Assembly: GCF_030273315.1 (NCBI RefSeq)
Contig: NZ_CP127174.1
Coordinates: 1,612,001-1,676,000, forward strand
Reading direction: 5' to 3'
DNA length: 64,000 nucleotides
Source of the DNA: Natrialbaceae archaeon AArc-T1-2
GTDB lineage: Archaea; Halobacteriota; Halobacteria; Halobacteriales; Natrialbaceae
Made by a program: the position numbers and the translations under genes. The notes beneath the pieces are model-generated. The model searched no databases and was not told the DNA's origin. It saw only the letters and a program-made list of their open reading frames with translations. Of this stretch, positions 10,021 to 18,486 are shown piece after piece (positions within the stretch are counted from its first letter, which is position 1; every line of letters starts with the position of its first letter).

Positions 10021-11091
10021 TCACTCGAGGACGGCCTCGAGCGCGTCCATCGTCCGGTCGACGTTCTCGACGCGGGCGTTGTGGCCCATGTGGCCGATCC
10101 GGAGGACGTCGTCCTCGAGGTCGGACAGCCCCGTCGCGAGGACGACGTCGTGTTCCTCGTCGATCCGTTCCTGCAACTCGCGTGCCCGTCCCTCGACTTC
10201 GAGTGCGGTGACCGTCGGCGAGCACAGCGTCTCGTCGTCGGGGTAGAACTCGAGTCCCAGCTCGCGTGTCCGGTCGCGACACAGCTGGGCGCACGTCTCG
10301 TGGCGTTCGAAGACCGACGCGAGTCCCTCCTCGCGAAGCAGGTCGATCGCGGTATCGAGCGCATAGAGGGTCGCCGTCGGCATCGTGTAGGGGAACCACT
10401 CCTCTTCCAGCGCCGTCTTCCAGGGCTCGAGGTCGAGGTAGTTTGAACGCGTCTCGGTGGCCTCGATCCGGTCCCAGGCCCGGTCGCTGACCGAGAGCAC
10501 GGTCAGCCCCGGCGGCGCGCTGAAACACTTCTGGGTCGCACCGATGCAGACGTCGATGTGCTCGGTCGGCACGGGTGTGCCCCCGAGCGAGGAGACCGCG
10601 TCGACGACGCTCACCACGTCGTACTCGGCGAGCAACCCGAGAACGGGCTCGAGGTCGTTCAGGACGCCCGTCGGCGTCTCGCAGTGAACCATCGTCGCCG
10701 CGGCGAACTCGCCGTCCTCGAGTTCGGCCTCGACCGCCGCGAGGTCGAGCGGTCCGGCCCAGTCGGCCGCACAGACGACGGCCTCACCGCCGTAGGCCTC
10801 GACGAACCCCGCGAACCCCTCGCCGTAGATGCCGTTGGCGAGACAGAGCACGCGGTCGCCGGGTTCGATCAGCGAGGCGACCGCGGCCTCGAGCCCGAGG
10901 ATCCCCTCGCCGCTCAGGATCGCGAGGTCGTCGGAGCCGTAGACGGCCTCGAGTTTCTCGGTCAGCCCCTGGTAGAACTCGAGGAACTCGTCCTCGACGT
11001 CGGGATTCGGCGTCGGCTCGGCCAGCCGCTCGCGAACGGGGGCCGGCACCTCGGTCGGCCCGGGCGTCATGCGAAGTCGGTCGTCGCTCAT
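10021..11091 (-). CDS. Class V aminotransferase (alanine-glyoxylate/serine-pyruvate type)
   Basis: This 356-residue PLP enzyme belongs to the small-molecule class V aminotransferases. The N-terminal MTPGPTEVP is the typical opening, ILSGEGILGLEAAVASL binds the cofactor phosphate, SVVDAVSSLGG contains the aspartate that pairs with the pyridine nitrogen, and GATQKCFSAPPGL contains the Schiff-base lysine. Relatives transfer the amino group from alanine or serine to glyoxylate or pyruvate, and phosphoserine or sulfonate acceptors are also known, so the substrate is uncertain. The ATG at 11091 (MSDDRLRM) is preferred over an ATG nine codons upstream because the family starts here. Confidence 0.9.
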   Translation of the reverse strand: MSDDRLRMTPGPTEVPAPVRERLAEPTPNPDVEDEFLEFYQGLTEKLEAVYGSDDLAILSGEGILGLEAAVASLIEPGDRVLCLANGIYGEGFAGFVEAYGGEAVVCAADWAGPLDLAAVEAELEDGEFAAATMVHCETPTGVLNDLEPVLGLLAEYDVVSVVDAVSSLGGTPVPTEHIDVCIGATQKCFSAPPGLTVLSVSDRAWDRIEATETRSNYLDLEPWKTALEEEWFPYTMPTATLYALDTAIDLLREEGLASVFERHETCAQLCRDRTRELGLEFYPDDETLCSPTVTALEVEGRARELQERIDEEHDVVLATGLSDLEDDVLRIGHMGHNARVENVDRTMDALEAVLE

Positions 11092-11323
11092 AGCCACACC
11101 GCCACGCCACGGGCGCATAAAACGCTCGAGTCCGCTTTATTGGCCATCGAGAAATCCACCAACCAGCGTAGACGTTCAAAGAGCCGTGATGAATACAGAG
11201 CGCGAGTGTTACACGAGTCGAAAATCGGCTCGTGGAGGGGAATGATCGGTCAACACAGATGACTTGCTGAGCTAATGGTCATACAGGCAGCCGAAGGTTT
11301 GAGATAGATAATGGGTGCCGGGA

Positions 11324-11776
11324 TCAGCGTTCTCGCTCTTTTTGTTGACCTGTTGGATTGACATCTCGACTAGATCTCTTCGGACGATCCAGTTGCCAAT
11401 CTGGACCAGCTAGCATCTCATCAATCCGTTGTTCGAAGGTGTCTTCATCGATTTCGCCGGCCAGATACTGTTCTTTGATTTCAGAGACCGCGTCTTGTTC
11501 CCAATCGTCAGTATGCGGATCATCTTCTCGTGAACCCTCGTCGTTTCCTATGAACGCTATTATGAACGCTAGGACCGGTCCGAGGACGATGAGAAGGCCG
11601 ACGAGGGCGGCGATAACACCGAGGGTAACGCTACCGAGCTCGATTCCGACAGCGATACCTGCGAACACGACGCCGAGAACCATCGAAATTCCCGTCAGTA
11701 TTACCAAAATCCCGAGAAGAGCACTCACTACCGCTGCCCACGGAGGAAGGTCACGAAGCCAGGCGGGAGCTTCCAT
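11324..11776 (-). CDS. SHOCT-domain membrane protein
   Basis: The 150-residue protein has two long hydrophobic segments (about residues 14-38 and 46-76), an acidic linker, and a C-terminal SHOCT motif (EIKEQYLAGEIDEDTFEQRI, about 99-118). SHOCT is a short helical module found at the ends of many bacterial and archaeal membrane proteins and is thought to mediate oligomerisation. Codon use has noticeably more A and T at third positions than the flanking genes, and the surrounding 850 bases are similarly AT-richer, which suggests recent acquisition. Function is unknown. Confidence 0.82.
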   Translation of the reverse strand: MEAPAWLRDLPPWAAVVSALLGILVILTGISMVLGVVFAGIAVGIELGSVTLGVIAALVGLLIVLGPVLAFIIAFIGNDEGSREDDPHTDDWEQDAVSEIKEQYLAGEIDEDTFEQRIDEMLAGPDWQLDRPKRSSRDVNPTGQQKERER

Positions 11777-11989
11777 ACGGCATTCCTTTACGTCAACCGG
11801 TTTAGACTTTGGGGTAAGACAGTATCCAGAGTGGTCAGTATGGGTATTTGATGAACGGCTGATCGGTTATGCTGTATTTTCGGGTAGTTCATAGTCAGCT
11901 GGGCGAAATAAAGCCGGCAACCGTGCTGACTCATTCTCTGGGTGTTGCACGCTGTTTTTGCCAGTAGATGCATTAGACACTTTTCTGCC

Positions 11990-12640
11990 CTACTCCGAAA
12001 CGCACGACCCCTCTCGCCGTCGCAACCGACCACGAACGATCGGCTCCGCCGGGAAGATCCCCGCCTCGAGGCGTTCGATCTCGAGGACCTCGAGGTCGGG
12101 ATGACAGACGAACCGTTCGACGGTCTCACGCTCGAGGTTGCAGCCGCCGGCCAGCCGATTCCAGACGGGGTTGAGCAGTTCCTGGCCGCTCGCGCGCCAG
12201 CCGTCGGCGCGGACGTGCTCGAGAAAGCGCAGTTCCCCGCCCGGCCGGAGGACGCGGGCGACCTCCGCGAGGGCGGCGTCCGGATCGCCGATCGTACAGA
12301 AGACGAGACTCGAGAGTACAGCGTCGAAGGCGTCGTCGACGTAGGGAAGCGATTCGGCGCGGTCGCCTCGAAGGTGGACCTCGAGGCCGGCGTCGGCGGC
12401 TTTCTGACTCGCCCGTTTACGCATGTACGGATCGGGCTCGATCGCGTGGACCTCGCAGCCGTCGCCGTTGCGGGCGAGGTGGGGAAAGGTCGCACCCGTG
12501 CCCGCGCCGACGTCGAGTACGCGACCCGAGAGACCGCTCGCGAGGTACTGGCGGTGGCGAGCGAACAGGAACCGCTCGGGGACGACCCAGTCGTAGACGG
12601 CCGCGACGAGCGGGTGGGCAACCTCGTCCTGACGTGACAT
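11990..12640 (-). CDS. Class I SAM-dependent methyltransferase
   Basis: The 216-residue protein has a complete class I fold. Motif I is VLDVGAGTGATFPHLA (about residues 41-56), motif II ends in EPDPYMRKRA, motif IV is FDAVLSSLVFCTIGDP and the post-motif is VLRPGGELRFLEHVRA. The arrangement resembles the UbiE/thiol methyltransferase-like (METTL7) group that acts on small lipophilic or thiol substrates. The acceptor is unknown. The ATG at 12640 gives MSRQDEVAHP; an upstream extension to 12703 would run into the taw2 end. It probably follows taw2 and nmd3 in the same transcript, 73 bases downstream. Confidence 0.88.
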   Translation of the reverse strand: MSRQDEVAHPLVAAVYDWVVPERFLFARHRQYLASGLSGRVLDVGAGTGATFPHLARNGDGCEVHAIEPDPYMRKRASQKAADAGLEVHLRGDRAESLPYVDDAFDAVLSSLVFCTIGDPDAALAEVARVLRPGGELRFLEHVRADGWRASGQELLNPVWNRLAGGCNLERETVERFVCHPDLEVLEIERLEAGIFPAEPIVRGRLRRREGSCVSE

Positions 12641-12713
12641 GGTCGGCGAGACGGCAGGAGGGATGTTAGGTGTTGTCGTCTCGCCGACTCGATACGACGT
12701 CACCGTCTCGTTG

Positions 12714-13838
12714 CTACGACACCCGCACGTCGATTACGACGTGGGCGACGCCGGCGCTGTGACTCTTCACGCGGCGTTTCTCGAGCACCTCGAGCTCTCG
12801 TCTCTCGCGATCCGCGGCCCGCTCGAGGCGGGAACGCGGTCGCTCCCACAGCCGGGACTCGGGGGTGGCCTCGTGGTAGTGGACGACGCCGCCCGGCTCG
12901 AGCGCCGACAGCGCCGCGGGGAGGAACTCGTGGCCCTCGTCGGTTCGCGTTCCCCGTCCCTGTTCGTCGGTCCCGTCGGCGCTGCCGTAGTAGCCCATGA
13001 CGACCCGGTCGGCGGCGACCTCCTCGGCGAGGTCGCGACAGTCGGCGCGGTAGGCCTCGATCCGGTCGGTGACGTCGTTGAGGACGGCGTTCTCGAGCAG
13101 GTACCGGAACGCGGCCGGATTGATCTCGGTGGCCGTCACCGACGCGCCGGCCCGGGCCATCGGCAGGGTGAAGTAGCCGATGCCGGCGAACATGTCGAAG
13201 ACGCACTCGCCGTCCGCGACGACCTCGCCCATCCGGACTCGTTCGGCCTGGTTACCCGGCGAGAACATCACCCGTGCCGGGTCGAGCGCGTAGCGGGTCC
13301 CGTGTTCGGTGTGGATCGTCTCGGTGTCCCGTACGCCCGCGATCACGCGCCGTCTCGGCTCGCGGTGGGTGCCCGCCGCCCCGTCGTTTGCGATCCCCTC
13401 GTCTGCGAGCACCGTCTCGGCCTCGCCGTGCAGTTCCAGCAACGCCTCGCCGACGGCCGCCTCGTCGGGACAGCGCTCGGGCAGGCGGACGACCACGACC
13501 GACCCGACCACGGCCCAGGAGCCGGGTGCGCCCTCGAGGTCTGTCTCGCTCCAGCCCCGCTCGAGCAGCAGGTCCTCGAGGTCCCGGCTCCGGCGGTCGG
13601 GGTCGACCTGCCGGATCACCTCCCGGACCCGCGTCTCGGCGGGTGGGTCGGTCACCGGCAGGGCCACCGTCTCGGCGTCGTACTCGCGGACGCGCCGGTC
13701 GTCGTCGTAGACGCCCTCGGCCCGAAGCGACTCGATCGCGGTCTCAGAGCGCGGTTTCGCGACGACGACCGCGAGCGGACCCTCGCCCCGCGTCTCGAGT
13801 GCGTCGTCCGCGGGCGGGATCGCTCCGTCGTCAGTCAT
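12714..13838 (-). CDS. taw2: tRNA(Phe) 4-demethylwyosine aminocarboxypropyltransferase
   Basis: Taw2 (TYW2) moves the 3-amino-3-carboxypropyl group of SAM onto 4-demethylwyosine at position 37 of tRNA(Phe), part of wybutosine synthesis. The 374-residue protein shares the Trm5-type fold: an N-terminal domain, an RVMFSPGNQAERVRM segment, and motif I VFDMFAGIGYFTLPMARAG. What separates it from Trm5 is that the NLP motif is replaced by RVVMGYYGS, and the sequence continues HEFLPAAL...VVHYHEATPE as in the Pyrococcus TYW2 protein. It overlaps the nmd3 stop by eight bases, so translation is probably coupled. Other wybutosine genes (taw1, taw3, trm5) are not in the window. Confidence 0.85.
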   Translation of the reverse strand: MTDDGAIPPADDALETRGEGPLAVVVAKPRSETAIESLRAEGVYDDDRRVREYDAETVALPVTDPPAETRVREVIRQVDPDRRSRDLEDLLLERGWSETDLEGAPGSWAVVGSVVVVRLPERCPDEAAVGEALLELHGEAETVLADEGIANDGAAGTHREPRRRVIAGVRDTETIHTEHGTRYALDPARVMFSPGNQAERVRMGEVVADGECVFDMFAGIGYFTLPMARAGASVTATEINPAAFRYLLENAVLNDVTDRIEAYRADCRDLAEEVAADRVVMGYYGSADGTDEQGRGTRTDEGHEFLPAALSALEPGGVVHYHEATPESRLWERPRSRLERAADRERRELEVLEKRRVKSHSAGVAHVVIDVRVS

Positions 13839-14976
13839 CGCCCTCGTCGGGCAGGACGTGCAGGCCGGCCCGGCTCTTCAGCACCGGCACCGTCTCGGCG
13901 TCCGGATCGAAGTAGTCGGGTCGGGCGATCGTTTTCGCCTCGTAGGTCTCGGGGTCGAGCACCTGGACGGCGTGTTCGTCCTCGACGGCGACGACGGTCG
14001 TCTCGGCGGCGTCTGCGAGGGTGCCGAGTTTGCGGGCGTCGGGCGAGTTACCCTCCTCGTAGTCCGCCTCGTAGCGTTCGCCGGTGGTCACGCGCGTGCC
14101 CTTGAGGTTGCCGTGGGCGCTGCGGACGAGGACGGGGCCGCCGTCGTCTGCGAGGTCGATGACGTCACCGGGCGTGTACGGCGGGAGTCGCACCGCGAAG
14201 GTCACCCGGTAGACCTCGTTGCCGTCTTCGTCTTCGGTGACCAGCGTCTCCGAGTCCGAGACGGTGCCGCCGAACTCCTCGCGGATCTTGTTCGCGACCT
14301 TCTTGCCGATCTTGTTCGTCGAGACCTTCATGTCGAGGCCGTCGTCGGTCTCGCTCGTCTCGGTGACGAAAGCGTTGCGATCGCCCGTCGCCTCCATGTC
14401 GGCGACGATTTCGTTTGCGATCGCCTCGGCCCGTTCGCGTTCCTCGCTCGTCGGCGTGCGTCCCTCCGCACGGAGCTGGACGACGCTCGCGTAGTAGTCG
14501 CCTGCGATCCGACCACACCGCGAGCAGGTCTGCCGGGAAATCTTTACGGGGACGGTGACCTGTTCCTCGACGGGTGTCCCCCGGACCACGCCCGTGAAGT
14601 AACAGTGCATCCGGATCGTGTTCGGGTCGACCTGCTCGGGTTCGACCTGCCAGGCGACGTCGTCGACGTCGACGTGGACGCCGAGGGCCTCGCTTACCTC
14701 CTCGATCGCGACGTCGGTGTAATCTTTCGCGCCGACGTCGACCCACCGGTTGCCCCGATGGACGGCCCCACACTGGGAACAGACCAGCACGTCGATCCGC
14801 TCGGGCGCGTCGACGAACTCGAACTCCTCGAAGTAACAGGCGTCACAGACCTCGACGTCGGCCCCCGGCCGGAGCGGGTCGGTCGCCTCGCCGCTTTCGG
14901 ACGCGTCGCTCTCGGAGCGGTCGGGCATGGGCTCCCCACAGCGGGGACAGAACGCACGCGAACGCGACTCGGTCAT
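13831..14976 (-). CDS. nmd3: NMD3-family zinc-binding ribosomal protein
   Basis: This is the archaeal relative of NMD3, the eukaryotic adaptor for large-subunit export and maturation. Having no nucleus, archaea presumably use it in late 50S assembly. The 381-residue protein opens with FCPRCGEPM and continues with CDACY, CSQCGAVHRGNRW and CSRCGR, which form the treble zinc-binding N-terminal half. The rest contains STNKIGKKVANKI and an OB/SH3-like C-terminal part. The ATG at 14976 gives MTESRSRAFCPRCG, and a TATA box lies 25 bases upstream. It is the first gene of a likely nmd3-taw2-methyltransferase unit. Confidence 0.92.
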   Translation of the reverse strand: MTESRSRAFCPRCGEPMPDRSESDASESGEATDPLRPGADVEVCDACYFEEFEFVDAPERIDVLVCSQCGAVHRGNRWVDVGAKDYTDVAIEEVSEALGVHVDVDDVAWQVEPEQVDPNTIRMHCYFTGVVRGTPVEEQVTVPVKISRQTCSRCGRIAGDYYASVVQLRAEGRTPTSEERERAEAIANEIVADMEATGDRNAFVTETSETDDGLDMKVSTNKIGKKVANKIREEFGGTVSDSETLVTEDEDGNEVYRVTFAVRLPPYTPGDVIDLADDGGPVLVRSAHGNLKGTRVTTGERYEADYEEGNSPDARKLGTLADAAETTVVAVEDEHAVQVLDPETYEAKTIARPDYFDPDAETVPVLKSRAGLHVLPDEGDD

Positions 14977-15000
14977 TGTCCGTAGTTGCCGGCCAAACGG

Positions 15001-15007
15001 TTTAAAC
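15001..15007 (-). promoter_or_regulatory. TATA box of nmd3
   Basis: On the minus strand GTTTAAACC centres 25-31 bases before the nmd3 ATG (14976), which fits a leaderless transcript and supports that start over the longer frame to 15096. Confidence 0.6.
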
Positions 15008-15257
15008 GACGCGTTCGGATCCGCGTCAGCGCGTGCCTTTCGAGTATCCCGCCGTACGGGGGTCGTCTCCCTCTCGAAGCTGTCGGTCGCTCTCAAACCG
15101 TGCGAACTCCAGGCGAAACGAGGGGGTGCGGTTTCGACCGTGTCAGACGGCCGTCAGACGATCGAACCGCCACCCGTGCGTACTGTTACCGCTGAACGCT
15201 CCCTCCACGCGAAACGGGGGCGTTCGGATAAGGGCCTCGAGCGAGGGTCGTCTCGGT

Positions 15258-15268
15258 GATATTTATCC
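15258..15268 (+). promoter_or_regulatory. TATA box of htpX
   Basis: GATATTTATCC lies 24-34 bases before the ATG at 15292. This spacing decides the start: the ATG at 15271 and the GTG at 15256 would fall in or too near the promoter. Confidence 0.6.
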
Positions 15269-15291
15269 CGATGCGTCCCGTCGACACCCAC

Positions 15292-16161
15292 ATGGAGTGG
15301 CAACCGGACTGGGGGCTTCGTGTGCGGATGTTCCTGACGATGTTCCTGCTGTTTGCGTTGTACATCGTCTTCGCGGGCGTGATCACCGCCTACATGGGCG
15401 GTGGAATCGTCGTCTTCGCGCTCTTATTCGGCGGGATGTCGCTGGTCCAGTACTACTTCAGCGACACGCTCACGCTCAAGAGCATGGGCGCGACGACGGT
15501 CTCCGCGGACGAGTATCCGCAGCTGCACGCCTCGGTCGAACGACTCGCACAGCAGGCCGACCTGCCAAAACCGACGGTGGCCGTCATCGACTCGAACATG
15601 CCGAACGCGTTCGCCACTGGCCGCAACCAGCGCAACGCCGCCGTCGCCGTGACGACCGGGCTGATGCGCACCCTCGACAGGGACGAACTCGACGGCGTGC
15701 TCGCCCACGAACTCGCCCACGTCAAAAACCGGGACATGATGGTGATGACGTTCGCCTCGTTGCTCGCGACGATCGCGTTCATGGTGGTTCGCTGGGGCGC
15801 TTTCTTCGGCGGTCGCGGCCGCGGTGGTCGCGGCGGCGGTGGCGTCGTCGTTGCGATCCTCGTCTCGCTCGTCGTCTGGATCATCAGCTACATTCTCATC
15901 CGCGCACTCTCGCGGTACCGCGAGTACGCCGCCGACCGAGGGGCCGCTGCGATCACTGGCAGGCCGGCAGCGCTCGCCTCCGCGCTCGCGAAGATCTCCG
16001 GCGAGATGGAGAAGGTCCCCACAGAGGACTTACGCGAGGAAGCCGAGATGAACGCTTTCTTCATCATCCCGTTGCGCTCGGGAATCGGCCGGCTGTTCAG
16101 CACCCACCCGCCGACCGAGAACCGCATCGAACAGCTTCGCGAACTCGAGCGCGAGCTGTAG
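15292..16161 (+). CDS. htpX: HtpX-like M48 membrane zinc metalloprotease
   Basis: HtpX is an integral membrane protease that degrades misfolded membrane proteins. The 289-residue protein has two N-terminal membrane segments (about residues 9-45), the zinc motif LAHELAHVKNRDMM (about 139-152) with its third ligand expected in the downstream YREYAADRGAA stretch, and two further membrane segments flanking a glycine- and arginine-rich loop (GGRGRGGRGGGG). The C-terminal STHPPTENRIEQL is a family hallmark. The start at 15292 follows from the promoter position. It is transcribed alone. Confidence 0.93.
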   Translation: MEWQPDWGLRVRMFLTMFLLFALYIVFAGVITAYMGGGIVVFALLFGGMSLVQYYFSDTLTLKSMGATTVSADEYPQLHASVERLAQQADLPKPTVAVIDSNMPNAFATGRNQRNAAVAVTTGLMRTLDRDELDGVLAHELAHVKNRDMMVMTFASLLATIAFMVVRWGAFFGGRGRGGRGGGGVVVAILVSLVVWIISYILIRALSRYREYAADRGAAAITGRPAALASALAKISGEMEKVPTEDLREEAEMNAFFIIPLRSGIGRLFSTHPPTENRIEQLRELEREL

Positions 16162-16236
16162 TCCCGGTCACGCCGTCTCTCTCGGCCCGAGGTGCGATAG
16201 CTATATACGATTTCGGGATGCTAGCTACCGCGACAC

Positions 16237-16512
16237 ATGCATCCGTCCCGGCTGGTCGCACTGTGTTGCTGTACCATCGGCGTCCTCGTCGTCTCCCAGG
16301 CTGCAGTAGTGGGCCAGTTTCGACTCGACCTCGAGAGTGGACTGCGGCTGGCAGGCGGTGCGGGACTGGTTCTCGCCAGCCTGTATGCGGCTGCTCGCTC
16401 CGAGCGAGACCCGATCGTCACCGAGTACGGCCCGCGTACGTACCTGCTCGTCGCCGCCGCGTTCGTCTGGATCGCCGGGTTGTCGGTGCGGCTCGCTCTC
16501 ACCGTCTCCTGA
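16237..16512 (+). CDS. Small three-helix membrane protein (91 aa)
   Basis: I do not recognise a family. The protein has three hydrophobic segments (about residues 7-27, 36-51 and 69-90), with a short charged loop ARSERDPIVTEYG between the second and third. Three consecutive cysteines (residues 10-12) sit in the first helix, which is unusual for haloarchaeal proteins. A TATA-like CTATATACG lies about 30 bases before the ATG, supporting expression and this start. It does not overlap either neighbour. Confidence 0.7.
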   Translation: MHPSRLVALCCCTIGVLVVSQAAVVGQFRLDLESGLRLAGGAGLVLASLYAAARSERDPIVTEYGPRTYLLVAAAFVWIAGLSVRLALTVS

Positions 16513-16605
16513 ACGTCGTCGGCTTCCCTGTACGTTCTCCGGTTGTGCCTTCCCGTTTCTTCCCTGACCCAAGTCTTTACAATCTCGAGCGAGCCATCGA
16601 CTTAC

Positions 16606-17619
16606 ATGTCAGCCGACATCAACCGCGACGTCGTGTTGCCGCTCGACGAGTACGACAACATCGAGGAGGCCGTGTCCCTCGCCCAGCGAGCCGAAACGAT
16701 GGGGTACGGGGCTGTCTCTGTCGGGGAGACTGCAGGCCGGAACGTTCCACTCGTGTTGAGCGTCGTCGCCGAGCGCACCGACGAGATCGGTATCGCGGAC
16801 GACGTCATCTCGCCGTACTCTCGCTCGCCCGCCGCGATCGGCCAGACCGCGGTCACGCTGCAAGAGATCAGCGACGGTCGTTTCCGCCTGCGCATCGGAG
16901 CCTCCTCGCCTGCACTCGCCGAACGCTGGCACGGCCTCGAGTTCGACCGGCCGCTCCGGCGCGTCCGTGAGGCCGTCGAGATCGTTCGGCAGGTCCAGTC
17001 CGGACAGCGCCTCGAGTACGACGGCGAGATATTCTCTCCCGACGGGCTCACACTCGAGTGCGAACCGCCCGAACCGCCGGCTCCGGTCGACGTCGCCGCG
17101 CTCGGCCCCAAAGCGACCGAACTCGCCGGCCGCTTCGGCGACGGCTGGGTACCTCAGCTGTTACCGTACGAACAGCTCCAGGCACGCCTGGGTGATCTCA
17201 AACGCGGTGCCGAGCTGGGCGATCGCCAACTCGACGACCTGCGTGTGGCTCCGTTGCTTCGGTGTTGTGCCCTCGAGGACGGCGAGCGCGCCCGCGAGTA
17301 CGCCCGCTCACAGCTGGCCTTTATGATCGCCGTCTACGGTCCCTTCTACCGACAGGCGATCGCCGACGCCGGCTGGACCGAACTCACCGAACGAGTCCGG
17401 GATCGGTGGCACGAGTCGGGCCGAGAGGCCGCTGCCGCGGCGATCACCGACGACCTCCTCGAGGCAGTCGTCGCCGCCGGCACGCCCGCGGAGGTCCGCG
17501 ACCAGGTTGAACGCTTCGAGGCTATCGACGGCGTCGACGCGATCCAGGTCGCGTTCTGTGGCGGAATGAGCGACGACGAGCGGGATCGGACGCTCGAGGC
17601 GCTTGCACCCTCGCGCTGA
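16606..17619 (+). CDS. LLM-class F420-dependent oxidoreductase
   Basis: The 337-residue protein is a luciferase-like (bacterial luciferase superfamily) TIM barrel that uses coenzyme F420. It resembles methylenetetrahydromethanopterin reductase and the haloarchaeal branch of that family. Features are the N-terminal strand INRDVVLPLDEYDNIEEA, SVGETAGRNVP, ISPYSRSPAAIGQTAVTLQE, and RFRLRIGASSP with its GIGTG-like turn. The substrate is uncertain: haloarchaea lack methanogenesis, and several paralogues occur per genome. The ATG at 16606 is preferred because the 21 upstream codons have no similarity to the family. npdG, which exchanges electrons between F420 and NADP, is also in the window (31122-31790). 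Confidence 0.87.
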   Translation: MSADINRDVVLPLDEYDNIEEAVSLAQRAETMGYGAVSVGETAGRNVPLVLSVVAERTDEIGIADDVISPYSRSPAAIGQTAVTLQEISDGRFRLRIGASSPALAERWHGLEFDRPLRRVREAVEIVRQVQSGQRLEYDGEIFSPDGLTLECEPPEPPAPVDVAALGPKATELAGRFGDGWVPQLLPYEQLQARLGDLKRGAELGDRQLDDLRVAPLLRCCALEDGERAREYARSQLAFMIAVYGPFYRQAIADAGWTELTERVRDRWHESGREAAAAAITDDLLEAVVAAGTPAEVRDQVERFEAIDGVDAIQVAFCGGMSDDERDRTLEALAPSR

Positions 17620-17667
17620 CTGGAACCGTCGGCACACGACCTGTCCTGGCGTGAGCCCGAGCGGATT

Positions 17668-17676
17668 CTTTAAAGG
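17668..17676 (+). promoter_or_regulatory. TATA box of pspAB
   Basis: CTTTAAAGG lies 24-32 bases before the ATG at 17700, consistent with a leaderless transcript. Confidence 0.6.
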
Positions 17677-17699
17677 ACGACGATACCTTCGGTCGAGGT

Positions 17700-18305
17700 A
17701 TGGGACTACTGGACGGGCTCCGTGCCGTGCTGGGGTTGCGTGCCGAACGTGACGCCAAGCGCGACGCCGACCCTGACGACCTCTTCGGGATGAGCACCGC
17801 CTACATCACGATGGAGGCCGAACTCGGCTACGAGGCCATGGCGGAGGGCGCACTCTGTTTCTCAGGCGTCGACTCACACCAGTTTCGCGAGGCCGTCGAC
17901 GAGGTCGAGGCCATCCTCGAGGCGGGACGTGAGGAGACCGGCACCGACTTCACGGTCACCGAAGACGACCACGGCTACCACTGGGTCGTCCTCGAGGACG
18001 ACGACCCGGAAGATCTGATCACGAGCATGCACTTCGCCGCCGACACGTTCGTCGAACACGGCTACGGTTCGCGGCTGCTTGCGGCCGTTTTCGGCTACCG
18101 AAACGAGGACGGACCGGCTTACTGGATCTACTCGTTCCGTCGCGGTGCGTTCTACCCCTTCGTACCCCGGCCCGGCCGCGAGCGCGACTCGAGCACGGAG
18201 TTTACGCTCGAGGCGACGCTCGACGGCGAACTCGAGATCGAACGCGACAAGGAGTACTGGTATCCGCTGTGGCCAAGCGAGGGTGGGACGCGTCCCTGGG
18301 AGTAG
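17700..18305 (+). CDS. pspAB: PspA-associated protein PspAB
   Basis: The 201-residue soluble protein matches the PspAB family that accompanies PspA-type membrane stress proteins in actinobacteria and archaea. It begins with an amphipathic segment GLLDGLRAVLGLRAER, continues AYITMEAELGYEAMAEGALCF, and ends with EKEYWYPLW-like features (KEYWYPLWPSEGG). It is very acidic and has no membrane segment. Its biochemical role is not established; by association it helps PspA monitor membrane integrity. A pspA gene is not visible in this window, so its partner must lie elsewhere. Confidence 0.78.
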   Translation: MGLLDGLRAVLGLRAERDAKRDADPDDLFGMSTAYITMEAELGYEAMAEGALCFSGVDSHQFREAVDEVEAILEAGREETGTDFTVTEDDHGYHWVVLEDDDPEDLITSMHFAADTFVEHGYGSRLLAAVFGYRNEDGPAYWIYSFRRGAFYPFVPRPGRERDSSTEFTLEATLDGELEIERDKEYWYPLWPSEGGTRPWE

Positions 18306-18455
18306 CCGTCGGTCAGTCGGAGCGATCCAATCACTGCCCTCGCTCGCCGTTTCGAGCGGGGCCGACACTCGTCTTCGATGATAGTATCACGTCTTCCAAC
18401 CGAAACGACCCCGGTGCCGCCCGCCAGTTTCACTTTCACTCTCCTGTTAACGAGG

Positions 18456-18463
18456 GTTTATGG
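18456..18463 (+). promoter_or_regulatory. TATA box of radA
   Basis: GTTTATGG lies 24-31 bases before the radA ATG at 18487 and argues against a GTG/ATG start nine codons earlier. Confidence 0.5.
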
Positions 18464-18486
18464 GGGAGCCCGAGCAACGACCGACC

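Larger units (their letters stand above)
14977..15291. other. Divergent intergenic region nmd3/htpX
   Basis: This 315-base stretch holds the two divergent promoters (TATA at 15001-15007 reading left and 15258-15268 reading right). Open frames on both strands across it lack any protein-like composition, and I see no RNA gene in it. Confidence 0.6.
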
